Positions 17,398 through 25,492 of a stretch of 64,000 bases of DNA are shown piece by piece; position 1 is the first letter of the stretch, and each line of letters begins with the position of its first letter. The notes under the pieces are model-generated. The model did no database searches, had not been told where the DNA came from, and worked only from the letters and a program-made list of their open reading frames with translations. The DNA comes from Reyranella sp. (GTDB lineage Bacteria > Pseudomonadota > Alphaproteobacteria > Reyranellales > Reyranellaceae). A program made the translations under genes and the position numbers. The stretch covers positions 1 through 64,000 of the forward strand of contig NZ_SCVH01000160.1 of the NCBI RefSeq assembly GCF_004296935.1, read 5' to 3'.

Positions 17398-18023
17398 AAG
17401 TTGGCGTCGAAGAAACCGTATTCGAGCTCCAGCGCGCGCGCGTAATTGGCGCGCACCGTCGCGCTGTCCGTGGCGTGCCTGTCGAGCAGCGCCTCCAACC
17501 TTGCCGCCAGCGCCTCGAAACCGGGATCGGCATAGGTCGTCACCCATTCGGCATAGAGCGACGCTGCACCGCGGGCCGCCAGCGAGCGGCCGAGGAACGC
17601 ATAGAGCCGCATGCAGGGCGTCATGGCGGCGATCGTGGCGCCGAGGTCGCCGCGCCGCGCGATCCCCAGCAGGAAATCGACATAGGCCGTGGTCGCCGCG
17701 ACCGGCCTCACCGCGGTCAAGTCGACCTGCCAGCGTTCGGCATAGGCCTTGTGCAGCTCGAGCTCGGCGCGCACGCCCGCGATCAGGTCGGCGAAGTCGT
17801 TCAGGTCCGCGCGCGTGGTGCTGTGGGCCAGACAGAACGCGTAGGCGCGCGCGAAGGCTTCGAGGAAGTAGGCGTCCTGCGCCACGTAGCCCTTGAAGCA
17901 GTCGACCGGCAGCGACCCGTCGCCCAGCCCGCTCACGAAGCCGTGCGCCAGGATGCGTTCCGCCGAAGCGGCGTTGGCTTCCCACAAGTTCTTGGCGAGG
18001 GACATGCCGGTCATTGCTTTCAT
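17394..18023 (-). CDS. tenA: TenA-family thiaminase II / aminopyrimidine aminohydrolase
   Basis: A 209-residue all-helical protein of the TenA/PqqC group. The N terminus (LWEANAASAERILAHGFV) and the core YVAQDAYFLEAFARAYAF, which carries the substrate-contacting Tyr and Asp, are diagnostic. It hydrolyses base-degraded thiamine pyrimidines so that they can be reused in thiamine synthesis. The cysteine of classical thiaminase II is not evident at the expected centre, as MTPCMRLYAFLG holds the only clear candidate. The gene stands alone. Its upstream region is filled with the hairpins at 18026-18145. Confidence 0.82.
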   Translation of the reverse strand: MKAMTGMSLAKNLWEANAASAERILAHGFVSGLGDGSLPVDCFKGYVAQDAYFLEAFARAYAFCLAHSTTRADLNDFADLIAGVRAELELHKAYAERWQVDLTAVRPVAATTAYVDFLLGIARRGDLGATIAAMTPCMRLYAFLGRSLAARGAASLYAEWVTTYADPGFEALAARLEALLDRHATDSATVRANYARALELEYGFFDANF

Positions 18024-18025
18024 TC

Positions 18026-18145
18026 TCCTCTCCCCCGCTAGGGGGGAGAGGACCCGGGCGAAGTAACCTTCGCCCTTTGGTGAGGGGGTTACGCAGAGCG
18101 CCTCACGCCCCCCTCACCTAGCCTCTCCCCCTAACGGGGGAGAGG
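18026..18145. repeat. Intergenic hairpin cluster (CCTCTCCCCC family)
   Basis: Two copies of the CCTCTCCCCC-N4-GGGGGAGAGG hairpin (18026-18052 and 18122-18145) flank GGGCGAAG-TAA-CCTTCGCCC and a GGTGAGGGGG/CCCCCTCACC pair. Together they can fold as one large structure between tenA and metZ. The unit recurs at 19581-19612 and, in shorter form, at 13852. Confidence 0.8.
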
Positions 18146-18165
18146 AACATGAGGGCGCGGATGCC

Positions 18166-19377
18166 TCAGCCGCCGAGTGCCTGCACCAGGTCGGCGATGA
18201 TGTCCTCGGCATCCTCGAGACCGACCGAGATGCGGACGGTGCCGTCGTTGATGCCGAGCCTGGCGCGCTCCTCGGCGCCGATGCGCATGTGGGTCGTGGT
18301 CGCCGGATGGGTGACCAGGCTCTTGGCATCGCCCAGGTTGTTCGAGATGTCGACCAGCTGCAGGCGGTTCAGCGTCTCGAACGCCGCCCACTTGCCGGCC
18401 TTGAGGTCGAAGGTGACGACGCCGCCGAAGTCCGACATCTGCTTGGCCGCGAGCTTGTGCTGCGGATGGTCGGGCCGGCCGGGATAGAGCACGCGCGAGA
18501 TCGCGGGATGGCCGGCCAGCGCGTCGGCGACGCGCCGGGCGTTGGCGCAGTGGCGGTCGACGCGCAGACCCAGCGTCTCCAGGCCCTTCACCAGCACCCA
18601 GGCGTTGAACGGACTGAGCGACGGGCCGGTGTTGCGGATGATCGGCTGCAGCTTTTCCAGGATGAACTCCTTGGAGCCCAGCACGGCGCCGCCCAGGGTG
18701 CGGCCCTGGCCGTCGATATACTTGGTGGCGGAATGGACCACGATGTCGGCGCCCCACTCGAGCGGCCGCTGCAGCATCGGCGTCGCAAAGGCATTGTCGA
18801 GCACGACCTTGGCGCCGGCCTTGTGGGCGAGGTCGCACACCGCCTTGATGTCGACGATGTCGAGCATCGGGTTGGACGGCGATTCGAACAGCACCGCCTG
18901 GGTCGGCTTGCTGAGCGCCTTCTCCCACTGGGCAAGATCGCCGCCGTCGACGAATTCACCCTGGATGCCGTACTTCGGCAGCAACTCGGCCACGATGTAG
19001 TGGCAGGAACCGAAGAGCTGGCGCGCCGCCACGATGCGGTCGCCGGACTTGAGCAGGGCCAGCAGGGAGAAGAACACCGCCGACATGCCGGTCGAGGTGG
19101 CGCGACAGGCCTCGGCCCCTTCGAGCGCGGCCAGCCGGTTCTCGAACATGGTGACGGTGGGATTGCCGAAGCGCGAATACTGGTAGTGGCTGCTCTCGCC
19201 CTTGAAGGTGGCCTCGGCCTCCTCGGCGCTCGCATAGGCGTAGCCCGAGGTCAGGAACAACGCCTCCGAGGTCTCGTCGAAGTTGCTGCGCAGCTGGCCG
19301 CCGCGCACGGCCCGCGTCTGCGGCCGCCAGCTCTTGGTGTCCGCCTGCGTCTTCTTCCTTGGAATCGATCCGTCCAT
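18166..19377 (-). CDS. metZ: O-succinylhomoserine sulfhydrylase
   Basis: A 403-residue Cys/Met-metabolism PLP enzyme that makes homocysteine directly from O-succinylhomoserine and sulfide. The PLP lysine is in HSATKYIDGQGRTLGG at about residue 210. The N-terminal RGGQLRSNFDETSEALFLTSGY and YSRFGNPTV blocks are typical of MetZ. Its identity is strengthened by the SAM-II riboswitch and terminator directly upstream, which would switch it off when S-adenosylmethionine is abundant. The transcript appears to start at the aptamer itself. It is the second Cys/Met PLP enzyme in this window but is clearly different from the one at 12542. Confidence 0.92.
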   Translation of the reverse strand: MDGSIPRKKTQADTKSWRPQTRAVRGGQLRSNFDETSEALFLTSGYAYASAEEAEATFKGESSHYQYSRFGNPTVTMFENRLAALEGAEACRATSTGMSAVFFSLLALLKSGDRIVAARQLFGSCHYIVAELLPKYGIQGEFVDGGDLAQWEKALSKPTQAVLFESPSNPMLDIVDIKAVCDLAHKAGAKVVLDNAFATPMLQRPLEWGADIVVHSATKYIDGQGRTLGGAVLGSKEFILEKLQPIIRNTGPSLSPFNAWVLVKGLETLGLRVDRHCANARRVADALAGHPAISRVLYPGRPDHPQHKLAAKQMSDFGGVVTFDLKAGKWAAFETLNRLQLVDISNNLGDAKSLVTHPATTTHMRIGAEERARLGINDGTVRISVGLEDAEDIIADLVQALGG

Positions 19378-19426
19378 CTCACTCTCCCCTCGTCCGCGCT
19401 CTCCCCTCGGGGAATGGCGCGCAACG

Positions 19427-19460
19427 AAAAAGCCCCCGACCTGGAAGGACGGGGGCTTTT
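19427..19460 (-). terminator. Intrinsic terminator of the metZ riboswitch
   Basis: On the minus strand AAAAGCCCCCG pairs with CGGGGGCTTTTT around a short loop, immediately after the SAM-II aptamer and 50 bp before the metZ ATG. The GC stem with a T-run is the usual expression platform of transcriptional riboswitches. Confidence 0.85.
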
Positions 19461-19472
19461 GCGAGCACCTCC

Positions 19473-19529
19473 GACCTTTTAGCGATGTTTAACGTGGTCG
19501 CAAGCCGGTCGGCTCAAATCTCCACGGAC
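19473..19529 (-). promoter_or_regulatory. SAM-II riboswitch upstream of metZ
   Basis: On the minus strand the segment reads, in order: CCGTGG (P1 5' strand), GATTTGA, CTTGC, CCACGTTAAAC (P1 3' strand plus A-rich strand) and CGCTAAAAGG. This is the conserved order of the SAM-II H-type pseudoknot known in front of alphaproteobacterial met genes. P1 is closed by GTGG/CCAC, and the CGCTAAAAGG end would form P2 with the loop. High S-adenosylmethionine should favour the terminator at 19427-19460. I matched it by eye from remembered consensus. Confidence 0.85.
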
Positions 19530-19533
19530 CGTC

Positions 19534-19562
19534 TCTATAGCGGTGAGGACCGGTCTAGGCAA
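19534..19562 (-). promoter_or_regulatory. metZ promoter
   Basis: On the minus strand TTGCCT (19562-19557) and TATAGA (19539-19534) are separated by exactly 17 bp. The predicted start falls about 7 bp later, at the first bases of the SAM-II aptamer, which is the expected geometry. Confidence 0.6.
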
Positions 19563-19580
19563 GTGCCTTCAAGCAATGCA

Positions 19581-19612
19581 TTCCTCTCCCCCCCTTGGGA
19601 GGGGGAGAGGAA
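19581..19612. repeat. CCTCTCCCCC hairpin
   Basis: TTCCTCTCCCCC and GGGGGAGAGGAA are separated by a few bases. It is the same hairpin family as at 18026 and 18122, here just beyond the stop of the TPP enzyme gene and upstream of the metZ promoter. Confidence 0.8.
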
Positions 19613-19625
19613 CACGGCAGCAAAG

Positions 19626-21314
19626 CTAGTGCTTCTGCCTGGCCAACGACTGCTCGCGCAGCTTGCTGAGCGTGATGCGCGAGGTGATCGCCTCGGCATC
19701 GGTCTTGATGTGAATGATCGACGGCTTGCCGATGGCGACGCAGCGCTCGAACGCGGCGGCGAAATCCGCGGTCTTCTCGACCGTCTCGCCGTGGCCGTTG
19801 AAGGCGCGGGCGTAGGCGGCGAAGTCGGGGTTCTTGAGCTCGGTGCCGTGCACGCGGGTCGGATAGTCTCGCTCCTGGTGCATGCGGATCGTGCCGTACA
19901 TGCCGTTGTCGACGACGATGAACACGATGTTGGCGCCGTGCTGCACCGCCGTCGAGAACTCCTGGCCGTTCATCAGGAAGCAGCCGTCACCCGAGAACGA
20001 GACGACCATGCGGCCGGGGGCGGCGATCTTGGCCGCCACCGCCGACGGCACGCCATAGCCCATCGAGCCGTTGGTCGGCGCGAGCTGGGTACGGAAGCCG
20101 CGATACTGGAAGAAGCGATGGACGAAGCCGGCATAGTTGCCGGCGCCGTTGGTGACGATCACGTCGTCGGGCAGGCGCGTGTTCAGCCAGCCGACGATGG
20201 CGGCGAGGTCGGCCGAGCCCGGCTGCGGCACGGGCTCGATGTTCTTCAGGTAGTCGGCACGCGCCACGGCGACCTTGTCCTTCCATGCCGAGGCATCGAC
20301 AGGCTTCATCGCCTTGGCCGATGCCGCGAACTGGGCCATGCCGCTGTTGATCGGCAGCGTTGCCTGGTAGACGCGGCCGAGTTCCTCGGCGCTGGCGTGA
20401 ACATGCACCATCTTCTGCGCCGGCACCGGCAGGTCGAACATGGTGTAGCCGCCGGTCGTCGCCTCGCCCAGCCGCGGGCCGACGGCGATGATGAGATCGC
20501 TTTCCTTGATGCGCTTGCCGAGCGGCGGATTGACGCCCAATCCGAGATCGCCGACGAAGTTGGCGTGGCGGTTGTCGATCAGGTCCTGGTTGCGGAACGC
20601 CGTGGTGACCGGCAGGTGGTTGGCTTCGGCGAACGCCCGGATGTCGACGCAGGCCTCGGCACTCCAGCCGCCACCGCCCAGGATGAGAAGCGGCTGTTTG
20701 GACGCCGCGAGAAGCTCGCGCAGCGTCGCCATGTCGGCGGCGGCCGGCGCACCGCGGGCGATCCGGTAGGGGCCGGCATCCGCCACCTCGACTTCGTCGG
20801 TCAGCATGTCTTCCGGCAGGACCACCACGACCGGCCCGGGCCGGCCGTTGAGCGCGGTGTGAAAGGCCTGGCTCAGGAGTTCGGGGATGCGCCGGGCGTC
20901 CTCGATCTGGGTCACCCATTTGGCCATCTGGCCGTACATGCGGCGGTAATCGATCTCCTGGAACGCCTCGCGGTCCGTGGTTTCGCGCGCCACCTGCCCG
21001 ATCAGCAGGATCATGGGCGTCGAATCCTGGAAGCCGGTATGCATTCCGACCGCAGCATTGGTGGCGCCCGGACCGCGGGTGACGAAACAGATGCCGGGCT
21101 TGCCGGTGAGCTTGCCGTAGGCCTCGGCCATGTAGGACGCACCGCCCTCCTGGCGGCAGATCACGTAGCGGATGGAATTGCGCTGGGCATAAAGCGCATC
21201 CAGCGCCGCGAGATAACTCTCGCCGGGCACGCCGAAGATCGTTTCGGTCCCGTGAATGCGCAATTGATCGATCAGAACCTGCGCGCCACTGCGGCGCGGA
21301 TGGGCGGTCGCCAT
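19626..21314 (-). CDS. Thiamine pyrophosphate-dependent enzyme, acetolactate synthase-like
   Basis: A 562-residue TPP enzyme with the three-domain order of acetolactate synthase catalytic subunits. The catalytic Glu is in CRQEGGASYMAEAYG at about residue 55, followed by the RGPGATNAAVGMHTG block. The TPP-binding GDGCFLMNGQEF motif and its Asn (VVDNGMYGTI) are in the C-terminal third. No regulatory small subunit gene is adjacent, and the gene pairs with a NIPSNAP-like gene 10 bp upstream, so a catabolic decarboxylase or carboligase is more likely than the biosynthetic ALS. The substrate is unknown. Confidence 0.82.
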   Translation of the reverse strand: MATAHPRRSGAQVLIDQLRIHGTETIFGVPGESYLAALDALYAQRNSIRYVICRQEGGASYMAEAYGKLTGKPGICFVTRGPGATNAAVGMHTGFQDSTPMILLIGQVARETTDREAFQEIDYRRMYGQMAKWVTQIEDARRIPELLSQAFHTALNGRPGPVVVVLPEDMLTDEVEVADAGPYRIARGAPAAADMATLRELLAASKQPLLILGGGGWSAEACVDIRAFAEANHLPVTTAFRNQDLIDNRHANFVGDLGLGVNPPLGKRIKESDLIIAVGPRLGEATTGGYTMFDLPVPAQKMVHVHASAEELGRVYQATLPINSGMAQFAASAKAMKPVDASAWKDKVAVARADYLKNIEPVPQPGSADLAAIVGWLNTRLPDDVIVTNGAGNYAGFVHRFFQYRGFRTQLAPTNGSMGYGVPSAVAAKIAAPGRMVVSFSGDGCFLMNGQEFSTAVQHGANIVFIVVDNGMYGTIRMHQERDYPTRVHGTELKNPDFAAYARAFNGHGETVEKTADFAAAFERCVAIGKPSIIHIKTDAEAITSRITLSKLREQSLARQKH

Positions 21315-21324
21315 GATTTTTCCC

Positions 21325-21639
21325 TTACTTCGTGGGTGAGAAGGCCGTCGGCACCAATATCTTGTTATTCATGTGCTTCATATATTCTCGGCTCTTCTGC
21401 AAATAGGCCTGCCACGCCGGGTCCGCAGCCATCGCGGCGCGGCGCTTGGTGCGGTCGGCGAGATCGGCGTAGCCCCAGATGTGCACGATCTCGTTCACAT
21501 TGCCGACCTCGGTGGTGAAATATCCGACAAGATTGCCGAGATGCTTCATCTGGACGGGAAGACCTTCCTTTTCGTAGAGCGCGAGAAACTCGCGCAACCT
21601 GCCCGGCTGCAGTTCGTAAGTTCGATGATCGACGATCAT
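21325..21639 (-). CDS. NIPSNAP-family protein
   Basis: A 104-residue ferredoxin-like alpha/beta-barrel protein. It opens MIVDHRTYELQPGRLREFL, the standard NIPSNAP start, and has the central VHIWGYADLADRTKRRAAM block. These small proteins occur next to catabolic genes and may bind small ligands or act as dimeric enzymes; no activity is established. It is 10 bp upstream of the TPP enzyme, so the pair forms an operon. Confidence 0.88.
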   Translation of the reverse strand: MIVDHRTYELQPGRLREFLALYEKEGLPVQMKHLGNLVGYFTTEVGNVNEIVHIWGYADLADRTKRRAAMAADPAWQAYLQKSREYMKHMNNKILVPTAFSPTK

Positions 21640-21924
21640 GGCGCTCTCCCTTTTCGGTTACGATTGTGTGGCTTGCCCGGTGCGATCTCAACCCTTGGTG
21701 CGAGCGGTGGACTCAGCCGGTGAATCAGCGCATAAGTGCGGCATTGCGACACTGGCCGACGAGCATCATCACGAGTCTCGGCACAGTCGCGGAGCGCGAT
21801 ACCGGTCAACGACTTCCGTGAGATTCTTGGTCATCCGTCAAAGGTCAACGAAACGCTTGGACACAGTGGTCCAGCAAGCGCGCGCCGGACTCCGCTCAAT
21901 CCTTCCTCCAGCACAGAGCCTTGA

Positions 21925-22602
21925 ATGAGTCGCAAATTGTTTGTGGGCAATCTGCCCTACTCGGTCACGTCCGAGCGTCTGGGTGAAGCGTTCTCCCAAT
22001 TCGGGACCGTCAGCTCATCGAAAGTGATCGCGGATCGCGAGACCGGCCGCAGCCGCGGCTTCGCGTTCCTCGAAATGGAAACCGACGATCAAGGCGCCGC
22101 GGCCATGCAGGCCATGAACGGCGCGTTGCTCGATGGCCGCTCGATCGCGGTCCGCGAAGCCGTCGAACGCCAGCCCGGTGGCGGCGGCGGCGGTGGATTT
22201 GGCGGCGGCGGTGGGGGTGGCGGCCGCGATGGCGGCGGCTTCCGTCCGCGCGGCCCGCGTCCGCCCTACGGCGGCGGTGGCGGCGGCCGTGATGGCGGCG
22301 GCGGTGGTTATGGCGGCGGTGGCGGTGGCGGTGGCTATCGCGGCGGCGGCGGTGGTGGTGGATATGGCGGCGGCGGTGCTGGCGGCGGCGGCGGTTACCG
22401 CGGCGCGCCTTCGGGCCCGAGCGACGGCGGCCCGATGCGCGACCGACGCGCCGATTTCTCCGGCGCACCGCCTTCCGGCGGATTTGAGCCCCCGAGCGGT
22501 GAAGTCGCCAAGCCGGTGCGCCGGCGCGATGCCCCCGGCCCGGACAAGCGCCGCGAGCGCGACTACGAACCGCGCAAGCGCGGCTTCGACGACGACCAAT
22601 AG
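21925..22602 (+). CDS. RNA-binding protein with one RRM and a Gly-rich tail
   Basis: A 225-residue protein. Residues 1-80 form a single RRM with RNP2 (LFVGNLPYS) and RNP1 (RSRGFAFLEM). Residues 87-155 are an extreme low-complexity tract of Gly with scattered Arg, Tyr and Phe (RGG/YGG-like). The tail ends in charged Arg/Asp-rich sequence. Bacterial RRM proteins of this kind bind RNA and are often cold-induced. The glycine tail makes condensate-type behaviour possible, which is inference. A clear terminator follows at 22647-22675. The 285-bp gap upstream shows no other gene. Confidence 0.9.
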   Translation: MSRKLFVGNLPYSVTSERLGEAFSQFGTVSSSKVIADRETGRSRGFAFLEMETDDQGAAAMQAMNGALLDGRSIAVREAVERQPGGGGGGGFGGGGGGGGRDGGGFRPRGPRPPYGGGGGGRDGGGGGYGGGGGGGGYRGGGGGGGYGGGGAGGGGGYRGAPSGPSDGGPMRDRRADFSGAPPSGGFEPPSGEVAKPVRRRDAPGPDKRRERDYEPRKRGFDDDQ

Positions 22603-22646
22603 ACGCAGGCAGTAGACCGCAAGCAACGCAAGCAGCGATCGATGCG

Positions 22647-22675
22647 AACGCCGGGGGGTTTCCTCCGGCGTTTTT
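22647..22675 (+). terminator. Rho-independent terminator after the RRM gene
   Basis: AACGCCGG and CCGGCGTT form the stem, followed by TTTTT, 45 bp downstream of the stop codon. Confidence 0.85.
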
Positions 22676-22728
22676 CTTTGGGCCCGCCACAGCGGTGCTA
22701 TGCTTGATGCCTTCGGCAGGAGGCGGGC

Positions 22729-23451
22729 ATGAAGCGACGGTCGGCGCTTGTAGGCTCCTTGGCGGCGATGGCCGCGGCGACGGCTGCCAAAGCCGAGACA
22801 CCGGTCGATCTTCAACTCGTGCTCGCCGTCGACGTGTCGCGGTCGATCGACGAAGTCGAGGCCGAACTCCAGCGGCGCGGATACGTCGAGGCGCTGACCA
22901 ACGACCGCATCATCGACGCGATCCTGTCCGGCGAGCATCGGCGCATCGCGCTTTGCTACACCGAGTGGGCCGGCACGCACTACCAGACGGTGGTCATCGA
23001 CTGGTCGGTGATCGACAGCGCCGCGGGGGCGCGCCGGTTCGCCGACAAGCTCGCCGAGGCACCCCGCTCGTCGCAGAGCTGGACCGCCGTCGGCGCCGCC
23101 CTCCTCCACGCCGGCCAGCGGTTCGAGAACTCAGGCTTCACATCCAAGCGGCGTGTCATCGACGTCTCGGGTGACGGCCGCACCAACGACGGACCGCCGG
23201 CCGAAATCGTGCGCGACCGGCTGGTCGCGCAGGGCATCGTCATCAACGGCCTGCCGGTGATGATGAATCGCACCAACTTCGGCCGGCCGCCGGACCTCAC
23301 GCTCGACAGGTACTACGAGGAAAACGTGATCGGCGGGCCCGGCTCCTTCATGATCGTGGCCGACAACTTCGACCAGTTCGGCCGCGCCGTGCGAACCAAG
23401 CTGGTGCGCGAGATTTCGTCGGTCGAAGGCGTCCTCCCCGCACCGGCCTGA
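22729..23451 (+). CDS. DUF1194 protein with VWA-like domain, exported
   Basis: A 240-residue protein with an N-terminal signal peptide (hydrophobic SALVGSLAAMAAATAAKA, likely cleaved after AKA). The mature part is a von Willebrand factor A-like fold: DVSRSIDEVE supplies the MIDAS DxSxS, and DVSGDGRTN the later acidic loop. This matches DUF1194, a periplasmic family of unknown function seen across alphaproteobacteria. The ribosome site AGGAGG precedes the ATG. It stands alone between the RRM terminator and the aldolase. Confidence 0.85.
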   Translation: MKRRSALVGSLAAMAAATAAKAETPVDLQLVLAVDVSRSIDEVEAELQRRGYVEALTNDRIIDAILSGEHRRIALCYTEWAGTHYQTVVIDWSVIDSAAGARRFADKLAEAPRSSQSWTAVGAALLHAGQRFENSGFTSKRRVIDVSGDGRTNDGPPAEIVRDRLVAQGIVINGLPVMMNRTNFGRPPDLTLDRYYEENVIGGPGSFMIVADNFDQFGRAVRTKLVREISSVEGVLPAPA

Positions 23452-23554
23452 GCGGCCGGCCGGCGCGATCTTCCGTGCGCAATTTCCCTTGGCCGGGCGT
23501 GTGCGAAGCCGCATCATCCGGGCCGCAACGGACCTTGCGAACGGAGCCTCATCG

Positions 23555-24298
23555 ATGCTGGCCAACGACCCTGTCACGCAGGCGCGAATCGACCTGACAA
23601 CGGCGCTGCGGGCCGCTGCGCGCCACGGCCTGAACGAGGGCGTCTGCAACCATTTCAGCATGACCGTGCCTGGCCGCGAGGAGCTGTTCCTGGTCAATCC
23701 GCAGGGGCTGCACTGGTCGGAGATCACGCCGTCCGACATCGTCATGGCCGACGGCGACGGCAATATCGTCGAGGGCAAGTATCCGGTCGAGCCGACGGCA
23801 TTCTACATCCATGCCCGCATCCACGGCGGCAATCCGCGCGCCAAGGTCGTGCTGCACACCCACATGCCCTACGCCACGGCGCTGACTTCGATCGAGGACG
23901 GCAAGATCGAGATGTGCACGCAGAACGCGTTCCGCTACTGGGGCCGCGTCGCCTACGACGACAAGTATGGCGGCGTCGCGCTCTCGAACGACGAGGGCGA
24001 GCGCATGTGCCGCGCCATGGGCGACAAGGACATCCTGTTCCTGCGCAACCACGGCGTGATCGTCTCGGGGCCGACCGTCGCCCAAGCCTACGACGACCTC
24101 TACTATCTCGAGCGCGCGGCCATGGTACAGGTGCTGGCGATGCAGACCGGCCGCCCGCTGCTCAACATCGACGAGGCGATGGCCGAGCATACGGCCAGGC
24201 AGATCGCAGGCGAGGCGCAGCAGGCCTTCCTGCATTTCGAGTCGCTGAAGCGCCTGCTCGACCGGGACCAGCCCGGCTGGCAGAAGCTGACGGCCTAG
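23555..24298 (+). CDS. Class II aldolase/adducin-family protein
   Basis: A 247-residue zinc aldolase-type protein. The start is the ATG of MLANDPVTQARID; longer in-frame sequence upstream looks non-coding. The zinc ligands are visible as the HTHMPYATAL pair at about residue 106 and the FLRNHGVIVSG histidine at about 167, with N-terminal NHFSMTVPG. Family members include L-fuculose-phosphate and ribulose-phosphate aldolases/epimerases, but this subgroup is usually of unknown substrate. It is followed after 9 bp by a small exported protein in the same direction. Confidence 0.88.
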   Translation: MLANDPVTQARIDLTTALRAAARHGLNEGVCNHFSMTVPGREELFLVNPQGLHWSEITPSDIVMADGDGNIVEGKYPVEPTAFYIHARIHGGNPRAKVVLHTHMPYATALTSIEDGKIEMCTQNAFRYWGRVAYDDKYGGVALSNDEGERMCRAMGDKDILFLRNHGVIVSGPTVAQAYDDLYYLERAAMVQVLAMQTGRPLLNIDEAMAEHTARQIAGEAQQAFLHFESLKRLLDRDQPGWQKLTA

Positions 24299-24307
24299 GA
24301 GGAAACA

Positions 24308-24907
24308 ATGAGGATCGCAGTCGCTCTCATCGCCGCATGGGCGCTCACGCATACGGCGCCGGCATCGGCACAGAACTACGGCAGCGTCGGTGGCGGACCC
24401 AAGCTCGGCGAGCTGGAGATCAAGGCCTGGCAGCCGATTCCCAAGACCAAGACCGCCGTTCAGCTCAGCTCCGACACGCGGCTGGGACGCGAGTTGCGCC
24501 GGCAGGTGATGGTCCGCCTGTCGCAGCGCGGCAACGAGGTCGGCTTCAGCGGTGGCAACGTCATGCGCATGGACGTGAGCTACTTCGACCTGCTGGGCGG
24601 CAGCAGACAGAACTACGGCGTGCTCGGCGAGCAGCCGGCCTATGCCGAGACCGGCTCCAACCCCTACCTCGCCGTGCCGGCCAATCCGATCGGCCGCAAC
24701 ACCGGCCGCACGCCCTCGACAGCCGGCCCGACGCTGCGCATCTCGCTCACGCTCTATAATGTCGACACCGGCAAGGTGTTATGGAGCGCCACCGCGTCCT
24801 GCACGACCCAGTCCGACATTTCCCAGCGCGCCGGCGAAATGATGATCAACAACATCTTCGACAATGCCGACAAGAACCGCGTCGGCGACGCCGGCTGCCC
24901 GCTCTAG
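24308..24907 (+). CDS. Exported protein of unknown function
   Basis: A 199-residue protein with a cleavable signal peptide (IAVALIAAWALTHTAPASA, cut before QNYG). It has a good GGAGG ribosome site. The mature part contains LRISLTLYNVDTGKVLWSA, typical of small periplasmic beta-rich proteins, and two cysteines (CTTQ and the terminal GCPL) that could form a disulfide. I do not recognise the family. Neighbours are a class II aldolase and a carboxymuconolactone decarboxylase-like gene. Confidence 0.75.
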   Translation: MRIAVALIAAWALTHTAPASAQNYGSVGGGPKLGELEIKAWQPIPKTKTAVQLSSDTRLGRELRRQVMVRLSQRGNEVGFSGGNVMRMDVSYFDLLGGSRQNYGVLGEQPAYAETGSNPYLAVPANPIGRNTGRTPSTAGPTLRISLTLYNVDTGKVLWSATASCTTQSDISQRAGEMMINNIFDNADKNRVGDAGCPL

Positions 24908-24940
24908 TCCCTTCTTTCCGCCCTTCAGGAGTCGTCCTTC

Positions 24941-25489
24941 ATGCCGCGTCTGGTTCCGCTCGACCTCGACAAGCTCACCCCCGAACAGAAGAAGGTGGCC
25001 GATGCCATCGTGGCGGGGCCGCGTGGCGGGCTGCGCGGACCGTTCGATCCGTGGCTGCGTCGTCCGGAGCTGGCCGACCGCGCCCAGAAGCTGGGCGAGT
25101 ACTGCCGCTTCAACACGTCGCTGCCCAAGGACCTCGCCGAGCTCGCGATCTGCCTGGTCGGCCGCCATTTCAAGGCGCAGTTCGAGTTCTATGCCCACGC
25201 ACGGCTGGCCAAGGAGGCGGGGCTGGCGCCCGCCATCATCGAAGCCGTGCGTACCCGCGCCACGCCGCCCTTCACGCGCGACGTCGAGAGGATCGTCTAC
25301 GACTTCGTCACCGAATATCTCGACACCAACCGGGTGGCGACGCCCAACTACAAGCGCGCCATCGACGCCTTCGGCGAACAGGGGGTGGTCGATCTGGTCG
25401 GCGTCTGCGGCTACTACATGCTGGTGTCGATGACCCTCAACGTCTTCGAGATGCCGCTGCCGCCGGGCGAGCCGGATCCGCTCGCCTAG
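24941..25489 (+). CDS. Carboxymuconolactone decarboxylase-family protein
   Basis: A 182-residue helical protein of the CMD/AhpD-like superfamily: PKDLAELAICLVGRHFKAQFE leads into the conserved helix and AHARLAKEAGL. It lacks the CxxC of peroxidase-active AhpD proteins (only one Cys in LAICLVG), so thiol peroxidase activity is unlikely. It may be a hydrolase- or decarboxylase-like member. It is transcribed with lysE-like 25493, whose start is only 3 bp away. Confidence 0.8.
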   Translation: MPRLVPLDLDKLTPEQKKVADAIVAGPRGGLRGPFDPWLRRPELADRAQKLGEYCRFNTSLPKDLAELAICLVGRHFKAQFEFYAHARLAKEAGLAPAIIEAVRTRATPPFTRDVERIVYDFVTEYLDTNRVATPNYKRAIDAFGEQGVVDLVGVCGYYMLVSMTLNVFEMPLPPGEPDPLA

Positions 25490-25492
25490 CCG

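Noticed and set aside
22180-22420. GGCGGC tract as a non-coding simple repeat
   Set aside because: It is the in-frame coding sequence of the glycine-rich tail of the RRM protein.
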